64,000 bases of DNA from Agarivorans aestuarii (GTDB taxonomy: Bacteria; Pseudomonadota; Gammaproteobacteria; Enterobacterales; Celerinatantimonadaceae): NCBI RefSeq assembly GCF_019670125.1, contig NZ_AP023033.1:3683501-3747500 (forward strand). The letters run 5' to 3'. Numbering within the stretch: the stretch's first letter is position 1; each line of letters starts with the position of its first letter. The position numbers and the translations under genes are program-made. The notes under the pieces are model-generated. The model was not told the DNA's origin and ran no database searches. It saw only the letters and a list, made by a program, of their open reading frames with translations. Below are positions 9,255 through 18,414 of the stretch, in pieces.

Positions 9255-12242
9255 TTACACTTTACGACGTCTTAGTAAAAATACGCCGGCCAAACCTACT
9301 AGTGATAACCAACCTGCGCTACCGCCACCGCCAGTTACGCCACCCGTTGGTGGTGTTGGCGGATCAATTGGAGGATCTACTGGCTCACCTGGATCTGGCG
9401 CTTCTGGGCCAGAGTGGCTAACACCAATATTGGTACCGGTATACAACTCACCCGCTCTCGAAGCAGCTTCAGTAGCATTGCTTAAGCTAGAGCAGTCAGT
9501 GCCGTACATGCCACAGTTAAACTCACGCGCAGCATCTGTCATCAATGTATATGGCGTGTCAGTATTACTAACAAAACCAACGTTGTAGTTTTCGCCATCC
9601 CATGCACGACCCGTTAATGGTGAATCGATGTATTGGAACCAATGCGCACCTACAAAGTTTTTATGGGCATTTACTGATTCGTAGAAGCTAACCATTTTGT
9701 CTGCACGATCTTGTTGCGAGGTGGCATTTACTACACCTTCTGCAAACGAACCGCTATCAAGCGCACCGAAGTGGAACTCACCAATAATTACTGGCTTATC
9801 AATGGCTTCGATTTGACTTAAGGCATCGGCATCCCAATCGGCAGCAGCAATGCTGTCTTTGTAGATGTTGTAGCTCATTACATCAACAACAGCCGCAGCA
9901 GCACTTACTACTTCAGGAGTACGTCCCCAATCTGCAAAGCGAGAGCCCAAGTACAAGTGGTTTGGTAACTCAGCTTTTAATGCCGTGTTTACGGTGTTGA
10001 AGTATTGGAAAGCAAACTGCCAAGCAAGGAACTGCATATCAGCTTCCATGCCAGCCACATAAGCTAACTCTTGCGCTGGGCGCATCGCATCCCAAGACGC
10101 ATAATCGGTTCCCCAGGCTGCGTTTAGGTCAGCAATGCCACCGGTATAACGCTGGTTCTCTAGGAACCAAATAAAGCTATTTTTGGCAGGGCTAGTTGTT
10201 GCATCAGTGCCGTCGGTATTGAACACCGCTAGCGTTTGCGCATAACGAGAGCCTTCAACATCAGTGACATTGCCCCAGCTCATTTCGTTATCAACAAAAA
10301 TACCCACTAAGTACTCTTCGTTGCCTTCAACCTGAGCTTTGATCTCTGCAGCCATTGTGGCGGCATTAGTAGCAAAATTAGCATCCCACGGATCAGGAAG
10401 TGGTCCCCAGTAGCCGCTGCCAATTTGTTTAACTGGAAGACGATCGGCACCAGAGGTTGACCAACCATTTGCCACGTAAGGAACATCACCGTTTGCATAC
10501 AAGGCTGGATCGGTCCAGTTACCTAAGGTGTTAAAGCCCCAGTCTTTCATACGCTTAACAGTAATGTCTCGCCATACGTCTTCGCTAGCGTGGCGGGTAA
10601 TTAAGTTATTAGCGTAAAAACTTACAGCTTGGCCTTGAGAAACAGGTCCACTATGCACAGGACCATAGTTTTCATTTACATAATCACTTGGAATTTCTGT
10701 AAACATCGACTGACGAAGTGCAGACTCAGATTCGGCATCACTCGACACACCGGTCATGGTGTAAGTATCTTGCAGACGAATGTTATCAACACCGGTTGAG
10801 AAGAACGCATTACCAGCAGGGTCTACCAATTGCCAGTTACCATCAGCGTCTTTACAAGCGTTAAACGAGGCAGGCGTAGCTAGTACACAGTCTGTAGCTG
10901 GCGACGAATCTGGGTTACCACCGTACATATTGCGGTTGGTTAACTCACCCAAAGCAGCCATTTCCGGATCACTTAACTTAGCTAACTCTTCTTTGCTGGC
11001 AACTTTACCTGCATAAGTGACGAAGTTGTTTTGCCCCATAGCATCGGTCATTTCTGCATAGGCTGATTCGTGGTTAAGGTCTTTAATGACCCGCATGTTA
11101 TCAAACACAAGTGTTTGGCTAGTCTCACCACTGGCTAATTCGCCAATGAAGTAACGAATCGCGGTAATTTGAGATTTGTCTAAGGCAACAAAATCACCCC
11201 AGCCGTTTTGAGCGCTCATTGGGTCAGCTGGAATATCACGTAAACCTAAAGTTGACACACGCTCATTTTGAGTAAGCAATGAAGGATTGTCATTTAAGCT
11301 GGTGTAAATGGTTTTCGATTCGCCAGCTTTAACCAATACGCCGCGAGTCGCAGTTTCACCTTGGCTATTTACATCTTCTATACGTGAGTACAACCAGATA
11401 TTACTATCGCTAGTATTTGAAACGTCAACGGCGACTGCGGTTTGCTCACCTAGTTCAGCCCAATTCCAAGCACCTGCAAACACTAAAGCGTTCCAACCTG
11501 CAGTAAACTCGGCAGCCATTGCTGCAGCGCCTTTAGTCACAATCTCAGTAGTAGTTGAAACGTTTACCCCACCATCAGGTCGTAAGTAATCTGGAATTGT
11601 TTCAAAGTCTTCGATTTGCGCTAAGGTGGCTACAGGCGCGGTTTGTGTATTCACTGCACCATCACTTGGTGGCGGAGTGACTGCTTCGCCATCAACCATG
11701 ATGTTGTCAAAGTACAATACTTGAGGATCGTTTTCAGAGAGCATGAACTGCACACCGATAACTTTATCTTTACTAAAGTTTTCGCCATGAGTTTGGAACT
11801 CGTTCCCGCCATTTAAGTTAAAGCTAAAGGTCTGCGTGGTATTAGCTGAAACCCTAAAGTAGTCCAATGAGGTTTGAGACTCATCTACCCAATCAGGAAG
11901 AATATCACTATCAATTAGCTTGATGGCAAAGGTAACGTCAGTGTCGTTAGGGTTAACAACATCTACTGACATAACATCTTCAGCACCCCAGTTCCAACTT
12001 CCCCAGTTCCAAACAACCATTGGTTTGAAAGCCGCGTCAAAAGACGCTTTAATCGATTGATTACCATCAGTAGCTTGTTCAGTTGAAACTTCAGAAGTGG
12101 CATCTCCAGACACTTCCAAAAATTCAGCATTGTTTTCAGAGCTGCTGTAGTCGGCTTCCTCAAAAGAGGTGACTAAGGTAGCAGCACTTAATGGCAATGC
12201 TAAGCTTGCAGCGATTGCTGCAGATAAAAATTTAATCTTCAT
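9255..12242 (-). CDS. Secreted GH50 beta-agarase with GlyGly-CTERM anchor
   Basis: The ATG at 12240-12242, after AGGAAAT, begins a 995-residue precursor with a Sec signal peptide (MKIKFLSAAIAASLALPLSA); an in-frame ATG 36 bases upstream would bury that signal. Two CBM-like beta-sandwiches (about 25-185 and 205-390) precede the GH50 barrel. Catalytic motifs are FVDNEMSWG with Glu653 as acid/base and IIGEFHFG with Glu822 as nucleophile. After a Pro-rich linker the C-terminus has Gly-Gly-Gly-Gly-Ser-Ala-Gly-Trp, a hydrophobic helix and Arg-Arg-Arg-Lys-Val, the GlyGly-CTERM sorting signal recognised by rhombosortase. It should therefore be exported, cleaved and surface-attached or released by type II secretion. 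It also has extra cysteines (CVLATPASFNAC; CGMYGTDC) that its paralogues lack. Confidence 0.93.
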   Translation of the reverse strand: MKIKFLSAAIAASLALPLSAATLVTSFEEADYSSSENNAEFLEVSGDATSEVSTEQATDGNQSIKASFDAAFKPMVVWNWGSWNWGAEDVMSVDVVNPNDTDVTFAIKLIDSDILPDWVDESQTSLDYFRVSANTTQTFSFNLNGGNEFQTHGENFSKDKVIGVQFMLSENDPQVLYFDNIMVDGEAVTPPPSDGAVNTQTAPVATLAQIEDFETIPDYLRPDGGVNVSTTTEIVTKGAAAMAAEFTAGWNALVFAGAWNWAELGEQTAVAVDVSNTSDSNIWLYSRIEDVNSQGETATRGVLVKAGESKTIYTSLNDNPSLLTQNERVSTLGLRDIPADPMSAQNGWGDFVALDKSQITAIRYFIGELASGETSQTLVFDNMRVIKDLNHESAYAEMTDAMGQNNFVTYAGKVASKEELAKLSDPEMAALGELTNRNMYGGNPDSSPATDCVLATPASFNACKDADGNWQLVDPAGNAFFSTGVDNIRLQDTYTMTGVSSDAESESALRQSMFTEIPSDYVNENYGPVHSGPVSQGQAVSFYANNLITRHASEDVWRDITVKRMKDWGFNTLGNWTDPALYANGDVPYVANGWSTSGADRLPVKQIGSGYWGPLPDPWDANFATNAATMAAEIKAQVEGNEEYLVGIFVDNEMSWGNVTDVEGSRYAQTLAVFNTDGTDATTSPAKNSFIWFLENQRYTGGIADLNAAWGTDYASWDAMRPAQELAYVAGMEADMQFLAWQFAFQYFNTVNTALKAELPNHLYLGSRFADWGRTPEVVSAAAAVVDVMSYNIYKDSIAAADWDADALSQIEAIDKPVIIGEFHFGALDSGSFAEGVVNATSQQDRADKMVSFYESVNAHKNFVGAHWFQYIDSPLTGRAWDGENYNVGFVSNTDTPYTLMTDAAREFNCGMYGTDCSSLSNATEAASRAGELYTGTNIGVSHSGPEAPDPGEPVDPPIDPPTPPTGGVTGGGGSAGWLSLVGLAGVFLLRRRKV

Positions 12243-12274
12243 ATTTCCTGCCCATTCCTTGTACCTAGCAGATT

Positions 12275-12300
12275 GCACTCCCCACCTAACTGAGGAGTGC
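12275..12300 (-). other. Intergenic stem-loop between two GH50 genes
   Basis: GCACTCC/GGAGTGC form a 7-bp stem with a loop of about 12 bases, without a T-tract on either strand. It may protect or process the polycistronic mRNA rather than end it. Confidence 0.4.
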
Positions 12301-12316
12301 TAAATCGTTGTTGCGA

Positions 12317-15172
12317 TTATTTTTTGTAACGAAGCATGTAAACGTCTTGGTTGAATTTCTTAGCGGCTTCAACCAGTGGAACGTATGGTGTATCAGTGAT
12401 TGAAACAAAACCTACGTTGTAGTTTTCACCATCCCAAGCACGACCCGTTGTTGGAGAGTCAATGTATTGGAACCAGTGAGCACCTACGAAGTAAGGGTTG
12501 TCGGCAATACTGTTCATGTAGTTGGTGTATTTCTTAGCGCGATCTTGCTGGCTAGCTGCCGACACGATACCGCCGTGGAATAAGCCTGAGTCAGTTGAAC
12601 CGAAGTGGAACTCACCAATAATGCTTGGCTTATCTAGCTCAGCTAACTTGCTCCAATCACCCTTTGAGTTAAGGTCTTCGGCGTACAAGTTGTAGCTCAT
12701 CACGTCTACGTAAGGTGCAGCACCTTTGGCAATCTCAGGCGTAACACCCCAGTCTGCAAAGCGTGCGCCTAGATATAGGTGATTAGGCAGTACTTTCTTA
12801 AGCTCAGCACGAACCGTTGAGAAGTATTTAGCAGAAAGCATTTCTAGCATTTCGGCATAATCTTTCTTCATGTTTTTGCTTAAGCGAGAGCGGTGATCAA
12901 ATGACTTCTCAAACTCTGCCCACGACGCAACTTTCACGCCCCAGCTAGTGTTTAGATCTTCAATGGCCCAGTACTTCTCTTTTAAGTGCTCGGTAAAGGA
13001 TGCTTTAGCCGGGCTCTTCTTCATGTCGTAGCTAAGCGCATTAACCACCAAACCGTAGTGGTTTGCGTCGTTTTTGGTGTTACCCCAGCTAATCTCGTTG
13101 TCGACAAACACTCCCATCATCCATGGGTCATTTTTGTCTACTTCTGTCATTAGCTTTTTAGTCATCGCCTTAACACTATTTACAAACTCTGGGTCAAACG
13201 GATCGTGAATAGGACCCCAGTAGTCGTTACCAGTGCTAATGCGTGCGTGGTCGCCAAAAATCCAACCGTTTGCTACGTAAGCAACTTTTTTGTTGTCGTA
13301 GAACATTGGATCTGCCCAGTTACCTAGGGTTGTGAAGCCCCAATCAACCATGCGGTCTATGGTGATGTCTTTCCACACTTTTTCAGCTTCTGAGAAAGTA
13401 CCGCCATATTTACGTTGCAAGTTAGCGCCGTAGAAACTAAATACTTCGCCTTTCTTAAGTGCCCCTGAATGCACCCAGTTTGCGTAGTCATAGTTCTCGG
13501 CTAATACATCGTCATCTTCTGGTAACCAAGTAAACATTGAACGGCGAACTTCAGAAGCCACTTCTTTACCGCTACGTTTGTCTTTGTCTGCAAAGTCGTG
13601 GCCAGTAATGGTTACTGTGTCGTCCATACGAATATTGTCGACACCGGTTGCGAAGAACAAGTTACCTTGTGGGTCTACTAACGACCACTTACCGTCTACT
13701 TTCTCTGTACGGAAGAAACCTGTGCCTTTCAGCTTCGGACCATCGGCCCAGCCACCATAGATGCTTCGACCTGGCATTTGGCTGGTCGATTTAAGCGACA
13801 TTTTTGCCAGCTTACCCATGGTTTCTAGCTCTTCGTCTTCGCTAATTTTCTTCGGCCATTCAGAACCAGTAAACTGACCATATTGGTCAATCAAACCTTC
13901 ATAACGGGTTGCATCTGCATCAATATTTGGAATAAGTCGAACACTCTTAATATTGAATTCTGCATCTTTAGTTGGGTTTTGCAGGTATAGCTGGAAAGAT
14001 ACAATGTTTGACGTATCTAAGCTTTTTTCACCCCAGCCATAACTAATCGCTTGCGCGTTGTAGGACTTTTTAGGTGGCTCGGCACGCATACCAGAAACGA
14101 TTTGGTTGCCAGTTTGGCCTAGCGGCAAGTAGAAAGTACCATCATCACCAGGTGCTAGCGTTACGTAGCTAGACATACTGTCTACTACGCCGTTTGCAGT
14201 GCCGCCCCAATTTTCATTTTCTGCGTCATCAACGCGAACAAACAACTGCAAAGGTTCGTCTGTTTTACTTTCTAGATCAAACGCTAAGCTAAAATCACCG
14301 TACTCGCTCCAATCCCAAGGTTGTGGCGCTTTAAAAGTGATATTAGGGTAGGCGTTAGTCGCTGCTAATTTAACAGCTAACAAACCGCCCATGTCGGTTT
14401 TTAATTCGGTTACCGTTGCCGCTGCACTGCGGTCAAAAGCAACAAAGGTAGGTTGGCCTTCGTCAAAGCTAGTAATTGAAGCAACCGTTGGAATTGGACC
14501 ACTTACCTTAACTTCTTGGCCAGAGGCTTCAATAAAGTCGCCGGTAGCATCCACTAAGTTAAAGTTATCGATAATGACTGTTTGTGCATCCATTGGACCT
14601 TGCACAAAGATTTGGAATTCTACAATGTTACGTAAGTTAATTTTCTCGCCACCCCAGTAGCCATCTAACTTACGTTTGGTGCCGTTAAATAACATCTCAA
14701 CTGGCACTGTTTCACCAGCGGGTACATTAACCGCGTAGTTTAATTGGTTGTCGCCTGAGCCCATTACGCCCACGTTGTCAGCCAATTTTAGAATGATGTT
14801 TGCTGGGCTATCAGTTGGGTTGGTAATGTCTAGGCTTAAGCTGCCTTTCGCATTCCAGTTCCAAAAGCCAGAATCTGGGTGTACTTTAACATTTGGCCAG
14901 TACTTAAATTTGTTAGCCTCGGATACCGAATCAAAGTTTACTTTTAGCGCACTACTTCCGCTAGTAACACCTTGGTCGCTAACCACTTCGGCTTTAGCAT
15001 GGTCTTTTTTAACTTTTTTGAAAAAAGCGGCAGATTCAAAATCTGGAATCGTTCCGCCTACATCTTCAACAGCGCCTTCGGCGTCGCTCGAGCTAGGAGT
15101 TGAGCCACATCCGTACACACCCAACAAAGTGAGCGATAACAGCGCAGCAATTTTATTTTTTGTAAATTTCAT
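12317..15172 (-). CDS. Lipoprotein GH50 beta-agarase
   Basis: From the ATG at 15172 this is a 951-residue precursor; an in-frame ATG 12 bases upstream is equally possible, as neither has a strong ribosome-binding site. A short hydrophobic signal ends at LLGVYGC with Gly-Ser after the Cys, a lipobox-like sequence pointing to outer-membrane anchoring. Two tandem CBM-like sandwiches (about 45-210 and 230-420) come before the GH50 barrel. The catalytic motifs are FVDNEISWG with Glu693 and IIGEFHFG with Glu854. It is a close paralogue of the GH50 at 23178-26111, sharing domain order and long matching stretches such as the RYEGL-GQFT segment. It sits between the porin and the GlyGly-CTERM GH50, suggesting co-expression with import. 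Endo or exo action cannot be told from sequence. Confidence 0.93.
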   Translation of the reverse strand: MKFTKNKIAALLSLTLLGVYGCGSTPSSSDAEGAVEDVGGTIPDFESAAFFKKVKKDHAKAEVVSDQGVTSGSSALKVNFDSVSEANKFKYWPNVKVHPDSGFWNWNAKGSLSLDITNPTDSPANIILKLADNVGVMGSGDNQLNYAVNVPAGETVPVEMLFNGTKRKLDGYWGGEKINLRNIVEFQIFVQGPMDAQTVIIDNFNLVDATGDFIEASGQEVKVSGPIPTVASITSFDEGQPTFVAFDRSAAATVTELKTDMGGLLAVKLAATNAYPNITFKAPQPWDWSEYGDFSLAFDLESKTDEPLQLFVRVDDAENENWGGTANGVVDSMSSYVTLAPGDDGTFYLPLGQTGNQIVSGMRAEPPKKSYNAQAISYGWGEKSLDTSNIVSFQLYLQNPTKDAEFNIKSVRLIPNIDADATRYEGLIDQYGQFTGSEWPKKISEDEELETMGKLAKMSLKSTSQMPGRSIYGGWADGPKLKGTGFFRTEKVDGKWSLVDPQGNLFFATGVDNIRMDDTVTITGHDFADKDKRSGKEVASEVRRSMFTWLPEDDDVLAENYDYANWVHSGALKKGEVFSFYGANLQRKYGGTFSEAEKVWKDITIDRMVDWGFTTLGNWADPMFYDNKKVAYVANGWIFGDHARISTGNDYWGPIHDPFDPEFVNSVKAMTKKLMTEVDKNDPWMMGVFVDNEISWGNTKNDANHYGLVVNALSYDMKKSPAKASFTEHLKEKYWAIEDLNTSWGVKVASWAEFEKSFDHRSRLSKNMKKDYAEMLEMLSAKYFSTVRAELKKVLPNHLYLGARFADWGVTPEIAKGAAPYVDVMSYNLYAEDLNSKGDWSKLAELDKPSIIGEFHFGSTDSGLFHGGIVSAASQQDRAKKYTNYMNSIADNPYFVGAHWFQYIDSPTTGRAWDGENYNVGFVSITDTPYVPLVEAAKKFNQDVYMLRYKK

Positions 15173-15196
15173 AACTTCTACCATTACGAGTGGGAG

Positions 15197-15220
15197 GCCC
15201 GTAAGCCTTGGCTTACGGGC
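15197..15220 (-). other. Perfect intergenic stem-loop after the porin gene
   Basis: An 11-bp perfect stem (GCCCGTAAGCC/GGCTTACGGGC) with a TT loop lies in the 80-base porin-GH50 gap. The minus strand continues with CTCCCACTC, not a T-tract, so it is more likely an mRNA-stabilising or partial-attenuation element than a full terminator. Confidence 0.5.
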
Positions 15221-15252
15221 TCTAGTGCTAAGTGGGTATAACTATGGGCGGC

Positions 15253-16662
15253 CTACCACCACGTTTCGAATTGTGCGCCAACTGTAGTAGCAGAGTTTTT
15301 ACCCTTCTCTGTTACGTAAGGGTTGTGACGCCATTCCCAACTTGGGTTATCTACACCTTCACCATGGCGGTTGTTGTAAACCGTGGTTTGAGTATCAGAT
15401 TGACCGTAAGTCACGAAGAAACGTAGTACTGGACGATCCCAGAAGGTGCCACCAATATGTACGTTTTGCGACAGAGTAACTTTGTAAGATGAGTTAGTAC
15501 CGCTCTCGCCGTAACCTTCACGAGCATTTAGCTTGATTTGGTCGTAGCTCAATTCTAAATCAGTTGAGAAGCGATCATCCCAGATGTAAGTAGGACGAAT
15601 GGTAATGTTGCCCCAATCAGACTTATCAATAGATACTAAGTTGCGTTTTAGCGCTTCGTCATCAAATTTCTGTCCTTCATATACCAATGCGTATTGAAGT
15701 CGGAATGAGTCACCTAGCTCTTGCATACCTTGGAAGAACGCACCAATCTGAGTTGATGGAGTATCTAACCAATCTTGAGTCATCGACTTACCAATGTCGC
15801 TGCTGTAACGAACGACAAATTCATTAAAGTCAGCCCATTGGCCTTGCTTAATTTGGAAACCAGCCTGGTAGCTATTTGGGTTCATATCTTTGGCAGTCAT
15901 GCTGCCATTTTCGCTCAAGGTAGTATCAGAGCCTGCGTAGAAGCCATAATTAAAGAACAAGCCCGCAGCAATGTTGTCGGTAATTTTCATGCCATGTAAG
16001 CGTGTATTTACCGAGTGGTATCCACCGCGGTAACCCGAACGACCGCTGCTGTCACAAGCATAAGTTGGATCGTTGATTGAACAGAAGTCTTGACCGTAGC
16101 TATCGCCATTCTCTTGCTTGGTAATACCTAGGTTAAATTTAGCAAAACCAAAGTCCCAATCATCGATACCAGCACCTACGCCATCATTTTGCAGCATGTG
16201 ATAATCAAGAATCTCAGCTTTGTAACGTTGGTAATAACGCTTACCCACCCAAATCACTGCACCAGGGTTTGATTTAAATACGCCTTGCCCAGCTACCCAC
16301 CATTCGTCCAGATTGAATTTTTTCATATCTGTTGCAATGTTGGTTTTAATTACCCAATTCATGTCGTTTAGCACTAAGCCGTAATCGATATGGAATTCAG
16401 CAAAGTTACCTTCGTTACCTAAACGACCGGTTTGAGCATGTGGGTTACCAGCAGTTTCGATAATGTTAAAGCCGTTGTTGGCTAAATCTGAGCGTAAGCC
16501 CATTACTTTGTCAGTAGAAGTACCTGTACCACCGCGGCCGTAGCCCCAGAAGCGAGCACCTTCAACCACTTGTGCTCCTAAGTAATCTAAAGCTGCTTCT
16601 TGCGCATTAGCCATGCTGCAAGAGAGCGCTAAAGCGGATAGTGCAAAAATACGTGTTTTCAT
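15253..16662 (-). CDS. LamB-type carbohydrate porin
   Basis: The ATG at 16662, after AGGT, gives a 469-residue precursor with a signal peptide ending near SMANA (about 21). The sequence resembles maltoporins: GYGRGGTGTS near the start, the hallmark GAVIWVGKRYYQR near 135, DYHMLQNDGVGAGIDDWD after it, and a beta-barrel ending in aromatic TWW. It should form a trimeric outer-membrane channel for oligosaccharides. It follows the LacY-type permease by 43 bases and precedes two GH50 genes, so neoagaro-oligosaccharides are the natural substrate. This inference rests on context; greasy-slide residues were not aligned. Being early in the block, with a strong stem-loop after it, fits high expression. 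Confidence 0.9.
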   Translation of the reverse strand: MKTRIFALSALALSCSMANAQEAALDYLGAQVVEGARFWGYGRGGTGTSTDKVMGLRSDLANNGFNIIETAGNPHAQTGRLGNEGNFAEFHIDYGLVLNDMNWVIKTNIATDMKKFNLDEWWVAGQGVFKSNPGAVIWVGKRYYQRYKAEILDYHMLQNDGVGAGIDDWDFGFAKFNLGITKQENGDSYGQDFCSINDPTYACDSSGRSGYRGGYHSVNTRLHGMKITDNIAAGLFFNYGFYAGSDTTLSENGSMTAKDMNPNSYQAGFQIKQGQWADFNEFVVRYSSDIGKSMTQDWLDTPSTQIGAFFQGMQELGDSFRLQYALVYEGQKFDDEALKRNLVSIDKSDWGNITIRPTYIWDDRFSTDLELSYDQIKLNAREGYGESGTNSSYKVTLSQNVHIGGTFWDRPVLRFFVTYGQSDTQTTVYNNRHGEGVDNPSWEWRHNPYVTEKGKNSATTVGAQFETWW

Positions 16663-16705
16663 ACGTTTACCTAACATCCTTATTTAAAAATAGTGTTTCG
16701 ATTAT

Positions 16706-17974
16706 TTATGCTGCTACGGTTTCTTGTTGATCTGTTGTAGTCAGCTTTTTCTTGGAACTTAGCGTGAACATTGCCATTACCGTGGCAACAGCAGCGAACA
16801 CACCAAAATAGATATAGCTATGTGGGAATCCGTGTTGGTCGTACATCACACCCATTACTGGCGCAGCAATGGCGGTCATTAAGTTATTAATCACCTGGAA
16901 TCCAAACATGTAAGTGAAGGAATTTACTTTCTTATCAAACTGCTCTGCCGTGTAAGCGAATACCGACACAATCAACAGCGGATTAACAATACCGAACAGC
17001 AATTTAGCAACAATGGCTAAGTAGAGGTTCTTCTCACCCAAGCCAGCAAAACCAATCATTAACAAGAATGAGGTAATACCTACAGCGGTAAGAATAAGGC
17101 TGCCCTTGGCACCAATTTTACGAATAATGAATGGCACACCAGCACTCACAAAGAACAGGAAGATAGCGGTAAGCCCGTCCATGTTTGAGCTAAAAGAAAT
17201 GCCCTCTTCTTGGGTTGGGAAGAAACTAATAAAGTAACGAGTGAACTGACTCATTGAGGTCCAAAACACCACCGAGATAGTGCCCGCGTAAGTCATGAAG
17301 GCCCACATTTTAGGGTTCTTCAATAGGCGAATAACATCTTCTTTTTGAATTTTATCCTGCGAGATAACTTCGTTATCAACGTCTTCTAAGTGGCTTACTT
17401 TAAGCGTCCAAGCGCATAACAACATCAGTAAAGCCGCAATACTACAGGCATAGAAAATGAAATCTGGGTTAATGTTATATAGGTAACCTGCTAATACTGC
17501 AGATACACCCCAAGCAGCGATACCAAAACCGTTAACCAATCCGAAATCGTTATCATGGCAACGCGCAAAACGGTCACTATAAGAGGCGATAACACCACTG
17601 CCCGCTTGGAACAGCATGCCCAGGTAAACAGAGCCAGCAACAATACCCAATACAAATGTTGAATCGTTACCCAGTAGTGGGCCGTATACATAGATGTAGA
17701 AAGGACCAATTAACAAGCTTAAGAAAGAGATGAAGTATATAAGGTGTTTTTTAAGACCAAGCTTATCGAGGATATAGCCAAAAGCAGGTTTAAACAAAAC
17801 CGCAATACCGGTTTGCAAGCCAAACAATACGCCGATTTGAGAACCATCGATGCCAACTTTGTCATTCAGCCATACTGCAAATAAAGAACCTGAGCTTAAC
17901 GACCAGAAGAAGTTGTAAAAAAAGTACATAAGGCAAACTTTGCCCATGGCGACTCGATTAGAATCGGTTTTCAT
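16706..17974 (-). CDS. LacY-family oligosaccharide:H+ symporter
   Basis: The ATG at 17974 has a good GGAG site 6 bases upstream; a reading from 18007 would add 11 residues with no such signal. The 422-residue product has about 12 hydrophobic segments and resembles the LacY/oligosaccharide:H+ symporter family of the MFS: an aromatic TM1 (MYFFYNFFW), a GIDGSQIGVLFGL stretch, and DKLGLKKHLIY in the 2-3 loop. It is the first gene of the long minus-strand block and divergent from GH117, with an operator-like site 45 bp upstream. It probably carries neoagarobiose or longer oligosaccharides across the inner membrane for the cytoplasmic GH50, GH117 and GH2 enzymes. Confidence 0.9.
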   Translation of the reverse strand: MKTDSNRVAMGKVCLMYFFYNFFWSLSSGSLFAVWLNDKVGIDGSQIGVLFGLQTGIAVLFKPAFGYILDKLGLKKHLIYFISFLSLLIGPFYIYVYGPLLGNDSTFVLGIVAGSVYLGMLFQAGSGVIASYSDRFARCHDNDFGLVNGFGIAAWGVSAVLAGYLYNINPDFIFYACSIAALLMLLCAWTLKVSHLEDVDNEVISQDKIQKEDVIRLLKNPKMWAFMTYAGTISVVFWTSMSQFTRYFISFFPTQEEGISFSSNMDGLTAIFLFFVSAGVPFIIRKIGAKGSLILTAVGITSFLLMIGFAGLGEKNLYLAIVAKLLFGIVNPLLIVSVFAYTAEQFDKKVNSFTYMFGFQVINNLMTAIAAPVMGVMYDQHGFPHSYIYFGVFAAVATVMAMFTLSSKKKLTTTDQQETVAA

Positions 17975-18018
17975 GATTACTCCATTAATTTTGCGATAGC
18001 TACTCAATGCCTAACACA

Positions 18019-18030
18019 CTGGTAAACCAA
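18019..18030. promoter_or_regulatory. GntR-type operator-like site before the LacY-type permease
   Basis: CTGGTAAACCAA has one mismatch to TTGGTNNACCAA and lies 45 bp upstream of the permease ATG. Confidence 0.55.
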
Positions 18031-18280
18031 TATCTAAATAACTGGCTTTATCCTACATAATGATTAACCAATTTAAAGTGACATCGCTAACATTTCAGCA
18101 TAAATACGGCTATTGGTTAGCAAAACACTAGATGGCCCAGCCAATTGGTTGATAAGTTAATAAGCATTAACATTAGCGAAGCCTTTATTCATGGGGGGTT
18201 AAAGCCGCAGAGCTTGTCATACAAAAGAATTACCAGATCAAATAAGTGAATTACGAAAGCTTAAAATTAAGTTACAAAAG

Positions 18281-18296
18281 TGTGTCATTGGTCACT
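18281..18296. promoter_or_regulatory. CRP-like site
   Basis: TGTGTCATTGGTCACT matches eight of the ten specified bases of TGTGA-N6-TCACA. It lies between the divergent starts and 119 bp upstream of GH117. Confidence 0.4.
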
Positions 18297-18350
18297 TTTC
18301 TTTCATCTGAATAACTGCTCACGAGCAAGTTAATGTACCATTAAGCGAAA

Positions 18351-18362
18351 TTGGTTTACCTT
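18351..18362. promoter_or_regulatory. GntR-type operator-like site before GH117
   Basis: TTGGTTTACCTT keeps the full left half and the ACC of the right half of TTGGTNNACCAA. It is 53 bp upstream of the GH117 ATG. Confidence 0.45.
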
Positions 18363-18414
18363 TGTGACCAGTAGTTATTGAACAATTTAGTTTTTTCGAC
18401 AAATAGAGGTAGAT

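Larger units (their letters stand above)
17975..18414. promoter_or_regulatory. Divergent control region of the permease block and GH117
   Basis: The 440 bases contain five TTGGTNNACCAA-like sites or half-sites: 18019-18030 CTGGTAAACCAA (one mismatch), 18060-18071, 18113-18124, a half-site at 18145-18152, and TTGGTTTACCTT at 18351-18362 (two mismatches at one end, 53 bp before GH117). A CRP-like sequence lies at 18281-18296. No gene is evident. The density of sites suggests tight coordinate control of import and neoagarobiose hydrolysis. Confidence 0.6.

Noticed and set aside
14748-15287. Open frame of 179 codons on the plus strand
   Set aside because: It lies fully opposite the lipoprotein GH50 gene, whose motifs and domains are unambiguous; the plus-strand translation matches no family and has no ribosome-binding site.
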